A model generated the notes under the pieces. It worked only from the letters and a program-made list of their open reading frames with translations, was not told where the DNA came from and made no database searches. The position numbers and the translations under genes were made by a program. Positions 1 through 10,728 of a DNA stretch of 64,000 bases are shown one piece after another; position 1 is the first letter of the stretch; each line of letters opens with the position of its first letter. This DNA comes from Macrolepiota albuminosa (taxonomy: Eukaryota; Basidiomycota; Agaricomycetes; Agaricales; Agaricaceae), in NCBI GenBank assembly GCA_027475525.1, contig JAMWFC010000082.1:1984001-2048000 (forward strand), read 5' to 3'.

Positions 1-1
1 G

Positions 2-768
2 GGTCAGGACAATGATGATGAACCAGACATTGGTTATGGCGACTCCTTGGGGAAGAAGGATGCCACAGGAGATAACTGGAATAAGGGTCAGGAAAGTGGG
101 AATGGCCACCTGCTGACTCAGGAACAAGTTGATGCAGTAGATCTAGCTTGTTGTCAGTTAACGGCGGAACAAAATAAATTAGTTGCTGACTGAAACAGAG
201 TGTTGAATATCCATCCTGGGGTGAAACTACCCCAGGAAGCGGGTCCTTCAAACAAAAAAGGAAAAGAAGTGGATCTCCGAGAATTGGGACAACTCAATAT
301 GGAAAATGAGTTAGAATTGGATCCTGAAGTTCAGGAACACTTACTAAATAAGTATAAAGCCCAACAGCATTGGAACGAGGTTGACTTTTCAGATAAGGAT
401 ATGGACTCTGACTACAAACCAGATGCAGAGGAATTCAGTAATGATGACCTGGATGAGAGTCAGATTCTGGGGCTGAGAAGAGATCTCTAAAAAGGAAATG
501 GATAGCTGAGCTAGAATCACAGCTCAAACAGTTGAGAAAAGAGCTGAGGAGAGAAAAGAAAAGAAAAGTTGGTAGATGTTCAGATCATCAACCCTTGGAA
601 GCCCTATCCAATGAACTGGGTGATCTGATTGGGAGGGTGACAACTCAGCAGTCAGAGCCAAGAAAGGAAAAGATTAACATAAAAACTGGAAAGGGAGACC
701 CCAGCACATACATTGGGGCAAATAGTGCATTAGGTCATGCCTTCCAAAGAATTCAAGAGGATAGAGAC
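2..768 (+). pseudogene. Degenerate acidic ORF of unknown origin (X)
   Basis: An open frame runs from base 2, is broken by TGA at 191-193 and ends at 488-490. A second frame (532-771) carries on a very charged, Lys/Glu/Arg-rich segment that looks like a coiled coil. Composition (Asp/Glu-rich, then Arg/Lys-rich) is like the disordered regions of retroelement gag proteins, but no capsid or zinc-knuckle motif is visible, so I do not assign a function. It enters from the left edge of the window and is cut off at 769 by an inverted A-family LTR. It is probably the remnant of another retroelement; that is inference. Confidence 0.35.
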
Positions 769-960
769 TGAAACAAAGTCAGATAAAAGCTTAGCCTTAT
801 GGTCACATGACAGAACCAGATCGGTATGTGATTCTAGTACTATGTATGACAGTAAAATTGGCTGCCTTATGTAAGGCAGCCAGCTAATATATACAAAATA
901 ATAATAAGTAATTAATATAATTGTATATTAATTATTTAACTAATACTATGATATGTTACA
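769..960 (-). repeat. LTR of A family (3' LTR of inverted copy A')
   Basis: Reverse complement of the LTRs at 2497-2763 and 20577-20833: on the minus strand it starts TGTAACAT and ends TTTGTTTCA (TG...CA). A palindrome, CTGGCTGCCTTA/TAAGGCAGCCAG, sits in its middle. Directly upstream on the minus strand (961-975) is a purine tract read as AAAGGGGGGCA, the polypurine tract. Confidence 0.85.
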
Positions 961-2496
961 TGCCCCCCTTTGAGACTGGTAAGCAGTCTCTATGTAAGGA
1001 GGGACAATTTGTCCAGGTCAGTATGTAGTCCAATGTGGAGGCACTCAGGTCCTTCATGGCTCGAGAATATCCATTTCATCTGTCAAAAAATACAACGCTG
1101 ATGTTAACCGACAGTATGAATTGAAAAAAAGATGAGCTGCCTACGATGTTTATGCAGATGGTGGACATGACAACTCACTGGCCATATCGATCCTCATCTC
1201 AGTGTCGACACTAACCAATGATGATGAGGCAATGGGACCTGACAATGTTGAGGCTGTAGGAGCCTGAACTAACATGGCAGTGTGAGCTGGAGATGGGGGA
1301 TATGGCCTGTGTCGAGACCGGCATTGCCACAAATCTTGACAGTTGGGATTCATCCCCATGGGATAGTACAGTCCACTCTCAAGGTACTCATGACCTTGAG
1401 CAAACTCTCAGGCTAGCAGTGCATGAAGGTGAATCATATCATCTTCTGTGGACAACCACCAGTTGTCCCAATGCTGGATGGCCAGGGGCTCTCCATAAAT
1501 GTCCAGTCAATGATGGTGTTCATTGTCAACCTCATGGAAATGGTCGATAGATGCATTGGCTGCGAGAAAGTGGTTTTTGAAGTAAACCACACCGAAGATA
1601 TAAGCATGGTCTACCCACTCGATGGATATGCCATTGGCTAGCATGGTGCATAGCACATCAGCATTGGTGATGTTGACGGCCATAGCCATGTCAAAGTGTG
1701 GGGGTCAGAGCTAGACATCAGTCCAGCTCATTGGCACGAACGGGTTGCTGGGATTCGTGGCATCATAGTCAGCGACAGCCTCGTGATACAGCCCAGGATG
1801 CACAAGGATCAAGGCCAGCAGCCTTGCAAATCATCCCTGAGCTCTTCCCATGGAGGACATTCCATGCATAAGGGCATGTCCCAGCAGTGTATGCCAGTGG
1901 ATGCGATACACCTGATCCACTCCAATACTGTACACTGAATTCATCATCTCTGGTCAGCAGAAGTAGAGTACATTCTATGCCAGTTTGTCCAGATCAAAGG
2001 TGAAATGTATACCTTCAGAATCAAACCTGATAAGCGTGAAGAATGGTCTTCTGGCTTGGTCTTTCCATCGCAAGTACCCTTCTGGGGTCGGCATGACCAC
2101 AATGTTCATGTGATAGGAAGAGGAGCCAGAAGTAGTAGAAGTGATGGTCTAGTGCCCTGCCATAGAACCAATTCAACTGCTCCACGGTTGTCCCACTGAT
2201 GAACACATCCAGGCCATCCGGAATACAGCCTGTGGCCTGCTCCTCCCAGTCTTTATTGATCTTTGCCTGCTGGGCAGCCTCATGCTTCCTCTGAGCCTCT
2301 CTCTTGCGTTTCTTGTCTAAACGCACTCAGCATTTAGCAGGGGTCTCTCCTTCTGAGGGGGTCTTCTCTGATGACTCCCCATAATCACTCCTGTCGCTCG
2401 GTTCATTCAGACCAAGCACAGCTAATGTCAGGAGCTGTCCTTCTACTTCGTTGTCCGTTTTCATATCCTTTCTTGGGACCATGAACACATACACCC
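961..2496 (-). pseudogene. 3' part of ORF3 of inverted A-family element A'
   Basis: The minus strand encodes fragments homologous to ORF3 of element A (10729-20386): a Lys/Arg-rich segment beginning RLDKKRKREAQRK (about 2326 downward), the segment containing EWVDHAYIFGVVYFKNHF (about 1600) and the C-terminal segment ending ELSCPPSA (about 1150). The frame is broken by several stops. This second copy shows that ORF3 belongs to the family and is not a chance ORF in element A. The 5' part of ORF3 is missing: the homology ends at 2496, where the A LTR begins, and resumes across A at 20834 with sequence that in A lies about 1.5 kb further upstream. Confidence 0.75.
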
Positions 2497-2763
2497 TGTA
2501 ACATAATATATTTTAGTAATTAATTAATATACAATTATATTAATTAGTTCTTATTACTATACATACATGCTGGCTGCCTTACATAAGGCAGCCAATTTTA
2601 CTGTCATACTTCGTAGTACTAGAATCGATTATCGATCTGGTTCTGTTAGTGTGACTGTAAGGCTAACCATACTTGACTTTGTTTCATTCGTAGTACTAGA
2701 ATCGATTATCGATCTGGTTCTGTTAGTGTGACTGTAAGGCTAACCATACTTGACTTTGTTTCA
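2497..2763 (+). repeat. 5' LTR of element A
   Basis: TGTAACAT...TTTGTTTCA, about 190 bp plus one extra 77-bp copy (period from 2610 to 2687). It pairs with the 3' LTR at 20577-20833, which differs by roughly 10 missing bases before CTGGCTGCC. Confidence 0.85.
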
Positions 2764-2772
2764 CTTTTTTGA

Positions 2773-2802
2773 ACCTTTCAGGTTCAATTCTGATACTACG
2801 AA
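2773..2802 (+). other. Leader of A: hairpin and LTR-complementary segment (possible primer site)
   Basis: After the LTR come CTTTTTT, the perfect small hairpin GAACCT-TTC-AGGTTC, then CAATTCTGATACTACGAA (2785-2802). No tRNA-type TGG primer-binding site is visible. The reverse complement of 2785-2802 matches the LTR segment at 2610-2627 at 15 of 18 positions (all three mismatches are transitions), which would allow imperfect self-priming. The same leader, slightly changed, follows the A' 5' LTR on the minus strand at about 22932-22965. Confidence 0.4.
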
Positions 2803-2913
2803 CGAAGACTACGTGTCTAGAACAATAGCCTAGACTGTGATTGCATCGAACAGTGCATCAACTTCTTTGACGCACGCTTCCGGAGTAATAGAGACGTATC
2901 AACGCCTAATTGG

Positions 2914-5658
2914 ATGGAGACCAATCAATCTGCTGAACCAACACGCGATGGTGAGACCATCGACCAGTCATTGGCGTATCCTCAATCTGCGGTGACTGAC
3001 CCGGGTCGTCCCAGGTCAGAATATACAGAGGCTGAGCCTTCCCGGCAGCCTCAGGGGATGCCAGGAGGGACACAATGGAGTGAAGTGTGGCCAACAGCTG
3101 CGCCAAGCGATGCAGCAAGACCAGGGGCAGCTGTGGAAGACCTGGAACAGTGACCCGGCAGGGAACATGAATTTCCCGTGCAGACTGGGAGGTCTGGGCG
3201 ACAGTTCCAGAGCAGGAGTAGCGCTCAGGGACCAACTGAAGGTCGCAGACCTTCGTCGTACTTCCTGGGGAAGATGCCGAGGCCTGAGGCGGGCAGTTGG
3301 AGAGTGCCAACTGAGTCCACTCCACTGACGCAACGTCAGCAGGAAGTTGGAGTGCCGCAGGAAACGACAATTCCCGAGCAAAGAACACCGGCAGTACATT
3401 GGGAAGACAAAACTTCCGATGACGAGGAGAGTGGACGGAGTGAGTCCACCCTTCAGGTTCAGTGTGCTATGCTATGGAAAAGATACCCTAGCATTACGAA
3501 GGATACCACTCGTGCTTGACTAGGACTGTATGTACTGAAACACATACGGTTGATACAGGCTAGAGGTGATAATGTACCTCAATTAAATACCGTTGAATAC
3601 ATTACATTGTATGTCCAGATTCTTGAGCTGGAAGCCCAAGCATATATGTACCGCAAGGCTAATCGAGGATCAGCTGCCTCGACCCCAGAGGGGGCAAACT
3701 TGATTCTGAGTATACCTTTGGTGGCAAAGCCAGAGTTGTCTCCCCACCTGGAAGAGGCGATGAGCAATATATATGCTCCCCAGCAAGCAGGAGAGTCTGA
3801 CGAGCAGTTCGCTGCAAGGTTCGCAGCAGCACAGAGACAAAATGTATTCAGAGGTCAACTAAGGAGACCTCTGTCGACGGCTGAATTGGTGTCTACCATA
3901 CCTGTGGTAGATAGTAACCTACCCAAAATGGGGGGGACAAGGCACCCTCATCCAAAACAGGAATCAGTGGAGAATACTCCACTGACGAATCAAGTGCCGT
4001 TGGCTGATAAGTTTGCGGAGAGGGTAGCTTATCAGTGCATGCGGAACCAAGACCTGAAACGCCAGGGACACTCCTGAATAGATGACCAGGGGATTTTATT
4101 CGATGGGATAACGCCCATCGATGAAATGAGAAGGCAATATGTCCAACGGACATGTCAGCCTGACACTAGGAGGGGGGACCCGCCCATGGCGGATCCGAGC
4201 TGAGTTCCTGAAAGACAGGTGACAGAAGGGCTAGGGGGACAGGAGAGCCCACTGCATTGGAATGATGTGGGGAAAGCGCACTATACAGGTCACCGACCAG
4301 TACGTGCATTCTCTGTAGTACCTCCAGCAGAAGGTAGGAATAAAACGCCTGGGATAACTGAGGCGACAAAGGTGTATACTGAGAATATGCACCAACGCCT
4401 CAGTAGCATAATTGATGATGCGGTAGGCGTAGCATTGCGCCTTCCCGAAGGCATCAAGCCGCGTAAGGCGGAATCAAAACACATCCAACCATACAGAGGG
4501 GAGTCCAAGTTTAGTGACTTGGAAAACTGGACGATGGATGTGTGTAACCATCTGGCAGCATGCCAGTATGGGGGGGATCGTCTGGATTGAGAACGTGTAT
4601 TCGTTCTCCCAGAGTTCCTAGACAGACCGGCCAAGGCCTGGTTTTGACATCATGTCTTGCACTATAATCGTGCACGACAGCAATGGACATTCAAGGATGT
4701 AATCCTTGAATTGTATAACTGGTTTGTAAGTGCATCTACCATGCAGGATGCTTGGGAGGCGTTCATTGCAACGTCCTACACCGAATGATTGGGTGTTCAA
4801 GGTTTCTATGACACCTTGATAGACCACGCACAGAATATGTCTATTTACCCAGACAACTGGGTAATGATCGATACCTTCCTGCGTGGGATACCTGATGCAA
4901 TGAGAGAGTCTCTCATTTGTGATGACGGGCTATCGCCCGAAGTGAATACTGTTGAGGAGTTCATAGCGCATGTGTTGCACTATGAGCAAGCCTACAAAAT
5001 TGCACGACACTTTGGGCTACATAGCTCAAAGGTTCGTTCAGCCAACAAGGCCGAGCCTCGGAAGGTAGGCACCTTCTGGGCCCGTCGAAAAGAAATGGTG
5101 GGCAATACAAATCCGCGGTTTGTGATAAGAGCAGCACCTCGGCAGGAATGACGCTTCCATAGCAACCGGCCTGGGGACCGTAGGGATGCACCAGCGCAGG
5201 ACATTCAGAGGGGTCCGCGCTGAGAGGGTGCTTGGCCGCACCAGACTACTGGTGAGGCTAAAGTGCTGACACCGACTGGGCCACCAAAGTTTGAAGCAGC
5301 TTGCCCTTTCGGGGTGAATAAGTGCTTCAAATGTGGCCAGCCTGGGCATTTTGCGAATGCATGTCCAGTGGGCGGTGGATGGCCTATGGTTAAGCCATGT
5401 GCATATGTACAGGCGGCACACACTGCTATCCCAGATGCCGAGGGGATAGACTTGGGAAATGAACCTGATGTGGAAGACGAAGAGGTAGAGAACCTCAGTC
5501 CTGGTGCACCAGAGGATGAAAACGCCTCTGTAGTAGAGGAGTTGTCGGATGACGAATATGTTGAGGTTGACGTATACAACAACGACTATTATGCTCGGGA
5601 GTCAGACTCAGAATTCATGGGAGCTCTGATGGACTACCCGGCCAGCGCACTAGACTGA
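2914..5658 (+). pseudogene. Gag of element A (broken by TGA stops)
   Basis: Structural polyprotein that would form the virus-like particle and bind element RNA. The frame opens at 2914 and stays open except for TGA stops at 3151, 3517, 4075, 4201, 4588, 4645, 4786, 5149, 5221 and 5656, all in the same frame and all explicable as CGA to TGA. The first 450 codons are Pro/Gln/Arg-rich. A helical, capsid-like region follows (about 4480-5030) with WTFKDV, DHAQNM and LSPEVNTVEEF, conserved in element C. A zinc knuckle CFKCGQPGHFANAC (CX2CX4HX4C) lies at about 5320-5365, followed by an acidic tail. Gag continues into the protease in the same frame, so gag-pol was a single polyprotein. Confidence 0.8.
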
Positions 5659-5676
5659 CCAGTTGGAGCAGCCAAT

Positions 5677-6189
5677 GTGAAGGTGTATAAAGTACACCTT
5701 CGCAAGGCTCCGGAGAAGCTGGTACGGCCAGTGTTGAAGCGCGAAGACAAAGAGTGTCTGGTGTCGTACGTTGAAGTGAATGGCCACAAGGCGTGGACAT
5801 TGTGGGATTCAGGTAGTACGACTACTGGGGTGACGCCTCAGTTTTGCCAAGTGCATGATATTTCTGTGAGTGAATTGAAGGAGCCATTACTCCTTCAATT
5901 GGGTACTGTGGGCAGCCGAGCTGCAGTACAGTTTGGTACGCAGGCGAGTATCACCTGTGCTAGATCAAGGTTGAAAGAGTACCTTGACGTGGCAAATTTT
6001 GATCGTTATGACATGATTATAGGCACGCCATATATGAGGAAGCACAAGGTTGTGCTTGACTTCGTGAAGAATGAGATAGTGGTGGATGGCACCACCATTC
6101 CTGCAGTGCGAGTGACCATAGATAATGGCAATGGACGTCTCCATCGACACCGCACCACGGAGAAGAAGGTGCTAGTCAGGCGACATTGA
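5677..6189 (+). pseudogene. Aspartic protease domain of element A
   Basis: Retropepsin-like domain that would mature the polyprotein. It has the active-site motif LWDSGSTTTG (about 5800-5830) and the downstream DMIIGTPYMRKHKV block (about 6010-6050), where retroviral-type proteases have the IIG turn. The frame is shared with gag and ends at the TGA at 6187. A roughly 120-codon acidic linker follows (6217-6600), containing the first 77-bp duplication in pol (6423-6576). A homologous protease with the same spacing is in element C (23589-23981, minus). Confidence 0.8.
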
Positions 6190-6545
6190 CTAGGCAGAGG
6201 CAAGAAACTGCCTACGGTGGAGGATGGAGAGGATGAGGAGCAAGCTTGTGCGAGCTTGCCAAAGGATAGTCCTGCTGTGTTGATGCTGGAGAGTGAAGCT
6301 GTAGAGTACGAACGTGCTCTGAAGAGGGGGGAGAACCCCCAGATGGAGTGTGAAAAACAGGGTAAGCCTGAGGACAAGTGGCCTCAGCACACGACAAGCA
6401 CAGAGTGCCAGCCGACGTTGTCGCGAGTAAAGGTCGAGGACTTAGTAACGGGTGACAAACAAGGACTGATGGAGGACGAGGCATCCTCCACACATACGAG
6501 CGAGTAAAGGTCGAGGACTTAGTAACGGGTGACAAACAAGGACTG

Positions 6546-8450
6546 ATGGAGGACGAGGCATCCTCCACACATACGAATCGGTCAATCTGGGATCGACTGG
6601 TACCTTATCCCACGTTTGAATGGGCGTTTGATCCACGAATGCCTGCTGAGTGGAATGAGCTAGTGGCATCAATGTATGCATGGAATGGACCACAATGGAC
6701 GCCGAAGGAGGAGTCATATTGTCAGGCTAGTGATGATGAGATATCGCCACCGAGTGAGGTATTCTTTGACGGACTGTCAGTGACGTCGCGGAGAAGCAGA
6801 AAGGAAGTGCCTGTGCGACTGCACATGCCGGATGACAGTGAGCTGAGGATTACTGCCCTCAGAGAGAAGTATGGCTGCCCAGCTGTACAAGCAAAGCTGT
6901 CTGGGCATCCATGGAAGGAGGTGGACCGGAAGGGCAAAGGTAAAACCAGTGGTTTTATGAAGGAGGACATTCCGGACCTATGCTTGCAGTGGCAGCAGGA
7001 ATTTGGGGATATTCTGAACGGAACCAAGGAGGAGTTACCTCCTTGGCGTGAGGTCAATCATGAAATCAACCTTATTGATGAGAATAAGGTGTATAAATAT
7101 CATTTGCTGCAATGTCCAATGGCGCTACAGCAGCAGCTCCGAGACAAGACCAATCGGTACCTGAGAGCCCACTGGTGGGAGGCCCAACCGGCCTCCCAAG
7201 CTGCTCCGCTATTGTGCATTCCGAAGAAAGATGGTACATTGAGAACGGCTGGTGGGAGGCCCAACCGGCCTCCCAAGCTGCTCCGCTATTGTGCATTCCG
7301 AAGAAAGATGGTACATTGAGAACGGCATTGGATGCTCGCCAATGCAATGACAACACCATAAAGGACGTGACGCCACTTCCGGATCAGGAAGTGATTCGAG
7401 AGGATGTGGCAAGAGCAAAGTTCAGGTCAAAAATTGACCTGACGGATGCTTATGAGCAAGTGAGAATTTGCTTGTCTGATATCCCAAAGACAGTGTTCTC
7501 ATTGATCACGGGAACATATGTGAGCAACATCATGCAGATAGGAGATTGTAATGCTCCTGCAACGTTTCAGAGGCTGATGACCTCCATCTTCTGGGATGTT
7601 ATCGGGAGGTTCGTCTATATATATTTGGACGACATATTCATATACTCCGATTCAATTGAAGAACATGAAGAGCATCTTCGTGTTATTTTTGAGCAACTGA
7701 GGTCTAATCTGCTGTACCTCAAGTAGAAGAAATGTGAACTATATGCCGAGACAGTAGATTGCCTCGGACACAAGATTGACAGTCAGGGTATTCACCCTGA
7801 CCAGGACAAAATCGATCGCATATGCGAATGGCGTGTGCCTCGTAACTATAACGATGTGCAGAGATTCGTGGGACTAGTGAACTATATCGGCAACTGTTTG
7901 CCTGATATTACAGCGTATACTGGACCTTTGATGTCCATCACGCAGAACAGAGCTCCATTCATATGGAGACCTATACACCAACGCTGTTTTGAGATGATCA
8001 AGAGGATCTGCTCAAAGACGCCAGTCATTCGTCCCATAGATCCCAGATGTGATGAGCCAATTTGGCTCATCTGTGATGCCTCAAAGACCGGAGTAGGAGC
8101 AATGTATGGCCAGGGAAGTTCCTGGCAGAATTGTCGACCGGCTGGGTTCATGTCGAGGAAGTTCACCTCGGCCCAACAGAATTATGCGGTCCATGAGCTC
8201 GAAACGCTGGCGATACTTGAGGCACTCCTCAAGTGGGAAGACAAATTGATGGGATATAAGATCCACATCATTATGGACCATAAAGCACTTGAGTTCTTCA
8301 AAACTCAAGCAACGTTGTCCCCCCAGCAACGCCAGTGGATTGATTATATGTCTCGCTACAACTTTGACATCACATATGTCAAAGGCGAACTGAACAAGGT
8401 AGCCGACTGTCTCTCGAGGTATTTCGAGAGCGATAGAGTTGGTGAACACC
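6546..8450 (+). pseudogene. Reverse transcriptase and RNase H of element A
   Basis: RNA-dependent DNA polymerase plus RNase H. The finger motif LLCIPKKDGTLRTALDARQ lies around 7200-7340 but is split by a 77-bp duplication (7172-7325). KIDLTDAYEQVRI (about 7430), the catalytic box IYLDDIFIYSD (about 7620-7650) and LGHKIDSQGI (about 7765) follow. A TAG at 7724-7726 lies between LYLK and KKCEL, where relatives have Trp or Pro, so TGG to TAG is likely. RNase H starts near 8060 (ICDASKTGVGA), with ELETLAILEALLKWEDKL and MDHKALEFFK, and ends with KVADCLSRY at about 8420. Frames before and after the duplication agree once 77 bp are removed. Confidence 0.85.
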
Positions 8451-10498
8451 ATGATACACATGATTATGTCGATGCGGATATTCGTATTGATCCACAGGGC
8501 AATGATCTTCCATACCATCGCTACAGAGAGGTGAAGGAGCATGTGGTCGAGCTTCGTGCTATGCAAGCAACTGAGCTGCGACGCAGTCAACGACTGCAGG
8601 AGCGGCAAGAAGGGCGAGACATAGAAGCTGAGCAATTAGAGCAGGCTCAGCCAAAGGAGGCGACAATGCCATGCCAGGGTGAGACTGGGAGCAGTCGTGG
8701 ACCGTATGGCCATGACATTACGCTCGCTGACGCATTATCGCCTACAGGAGAGTATCATAACCCTCCTGTTCCTCAAACCGATGAGTACCTCTGGAAGGTA
8801 CTGAGGAGCTATAGCCGCGATGCGTTCTACACAGAAATCCAGCAGAACGCAAACTCCCACCCACGCTTCAGCGTGGATGAGAAAGGACTGGTCCGGATAA
8901 CAAATGTTCGAGGGCACAACGTGGTGTGCTTACCACACAACCGAACGTTAATCACGCAGGTCGTCACTCAAGCGCATGAGGTTGTTGGTCACTTTGGGAC
9001 CAACAAAACACTGGAATACCTGACACAATGGTACTGGTGGCCTCAGATGCAGAAAGAAGTGATGCAGTTCTGCCAGACCTGCAAGGTCTGCCAGCGGTCG
9101 AAGAATGGTACTGGTGGCCTCAGATGCAGAAAGAAGTGATGCAGTTCTGCCAGACCTGCAAGGTCTGCCAGCGGTCGAAGACCAGCAATAGGAAGCCAGC
9201 AGGGAAGTTGCATTTCCTGCCCATCCCGACAAAGCCGTGGGACTCCATTGGAATGGACTTTGTTGGTCCATTCCCCGAGTCCAAAGGTTATAACTACCTT
9301 TGGGTGGTTATTTGCCAAATGACTAGTATGGTGCACTTGATACCGGTGCACACAACCATTACTGCGTCCGCATTATCCTGGCTCTATTTGAAGGAGATTG
9401 TAAGGCTACATGGCCTTTACCGGTGCACACAACCATTACTGCGTCTGCATTATCCTGGCTCTATTTGAAGGAGATTGTAAGGCTACATGGCCTTCCAAGT
9501 TCAATCGTGAGCGATTGAGACGCAAAGTTTACGTCTCATTGGTGGCGAGAACTCCACAAGCTCTTGGGAGCTAAGTTGCTCATGTCTACATCGTTTCATC
9601 AAAGTTTATGTCTCATTGGTGGTGAGAACTCCACAAGCTCTTGGGAGCTAAGTTGCTCATGTCTACATCGTTTCATCTGCAGACGGATGGACAGACAGAG
9701 CGAGCAAATAGAAGTATTGCTCAGATCTTTTGTACGGTGGTCCGACCGGACCAACACGACTGGGTAGATAGGATACCGCTAACCGAGTTCGCGATCAATG
9801 CAAGTGTGTCAGAGACCACAAAATATGCGCCATTTGAGCTCAATGGAGGGTACATGCCCTCCATGCTGCGCGAACTACGGACGGATGGAGTCATTCACAA
9901 GGGGATGAAGGACTTTGCATGGCAAGCATTGGAGAATCTAGCCAATGCACACGACGCTATCATTGCCGTGCGTGTTATACAGGCACGCCATGCAAATGAT
10001 AGGCGGAGTGAGGAACCAGAGCTAATGCCTGGGACGTTAGTATATCTGTCGACGGAAAACTTGAATCTTCCGAAAGGAAGGGCGAGGAAGTTGTGTCCAA
10101 AATTCATTGGACCATACAAAGTCTTGGTCGCAGAACCAAGCACATCGAACTATGTTCTAAAGCTGCCTGCAGCTCTGCAAGCATGTCGGATTGTGCCTAA
10201 GTTTCATGTATCATTACTTAGGCGATATAATGCAAGCGATGATGCTATGTTCCCTAATCGGATGACGCCCGAGCCATATGACTTTGGTGCCAGTGATGAA
10301 CAGAAATGGTTCGTCGAGGATATTCTGGGCCATTGGTGGCAGGGAGGAACGCACCTCGAATTTGAGATACGATGGAGTGCGGGTGATACGACATGGGAGT
10401 CGTATCACACTTGTGCCAAGTTGGCAGCGCTGGATTGGTACTTAGAACTGCAGGGTGTGAAGCGCCCAAATCAGCTTGCTAAGCGCTCACGTGCTTAG
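8451..10498 (+). pseudogene. Integrase with chromodomain-like tail, element A
   Basis: Inserts the cDNA. The HHCC zinc domain is at about 8960-9180: HEVVGHFG, then FCQTCKVCQRSK. The DDE core follows: MDFVGPFPES (first Asp, about 9255), VSD followed by a TGA at 9516 then DAKF (second Asp; relatives have Arg there), and QTDGQTERANRS (Glu, about 9680-9715). The GPY/F-type module KFIGPYKVL is at about 10105. The last 60 codons (WFVEDILGHWWQGG...) resemble a chromodomain that would bind histone marks and steer integration. Three 77-bp duplications (9027, 9341, 9523) break the frame. Copies in the last two differ by C/T changes. Stop is TAG at 10496-10498. Confidence 0.85.
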
Positions 10499-10728
10499 AT
10501 TGATGGCAGTGATAAGATGTAGGCCAGATCAGTCGGAGCTCGGATCGACTGAGTGTCTGATCCGGATCGGATCACAGTTGTTCCGGATAGATAAGGTGGA
10601 GATTGATCTATCTGATGAGATAATGCGGATCGTGATGCGGAGTTGGCGTTCGGATCAGGTTATGTAACCTGATAATGGGGAACTTAGTGTGTTTTTTCCC
10701 ACCGACACGTTGATATTTTCGTATTACC
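10499..10728 (+). other. Spacer between pol and ORF3, rich in GATC
   Basis: Non-coding 230 bp separating the pol stop from the ORF3 ATG. It contains about nine GATC tetramers, several as CGGATC, within 150 bp (10525-10665). No splice acceptor or frameshift signal could be pinned down; it may hold an internal promoter or splice acceptor for ORF3, which is inference. Confidence 0.4.

Noticed and set aside
4290..5582. Long minus-strand ORFs opposite gag of element A
   Set aside because: They are shadows of the gag frame on the other strand with Ser/Pro-rich composition and no domain.
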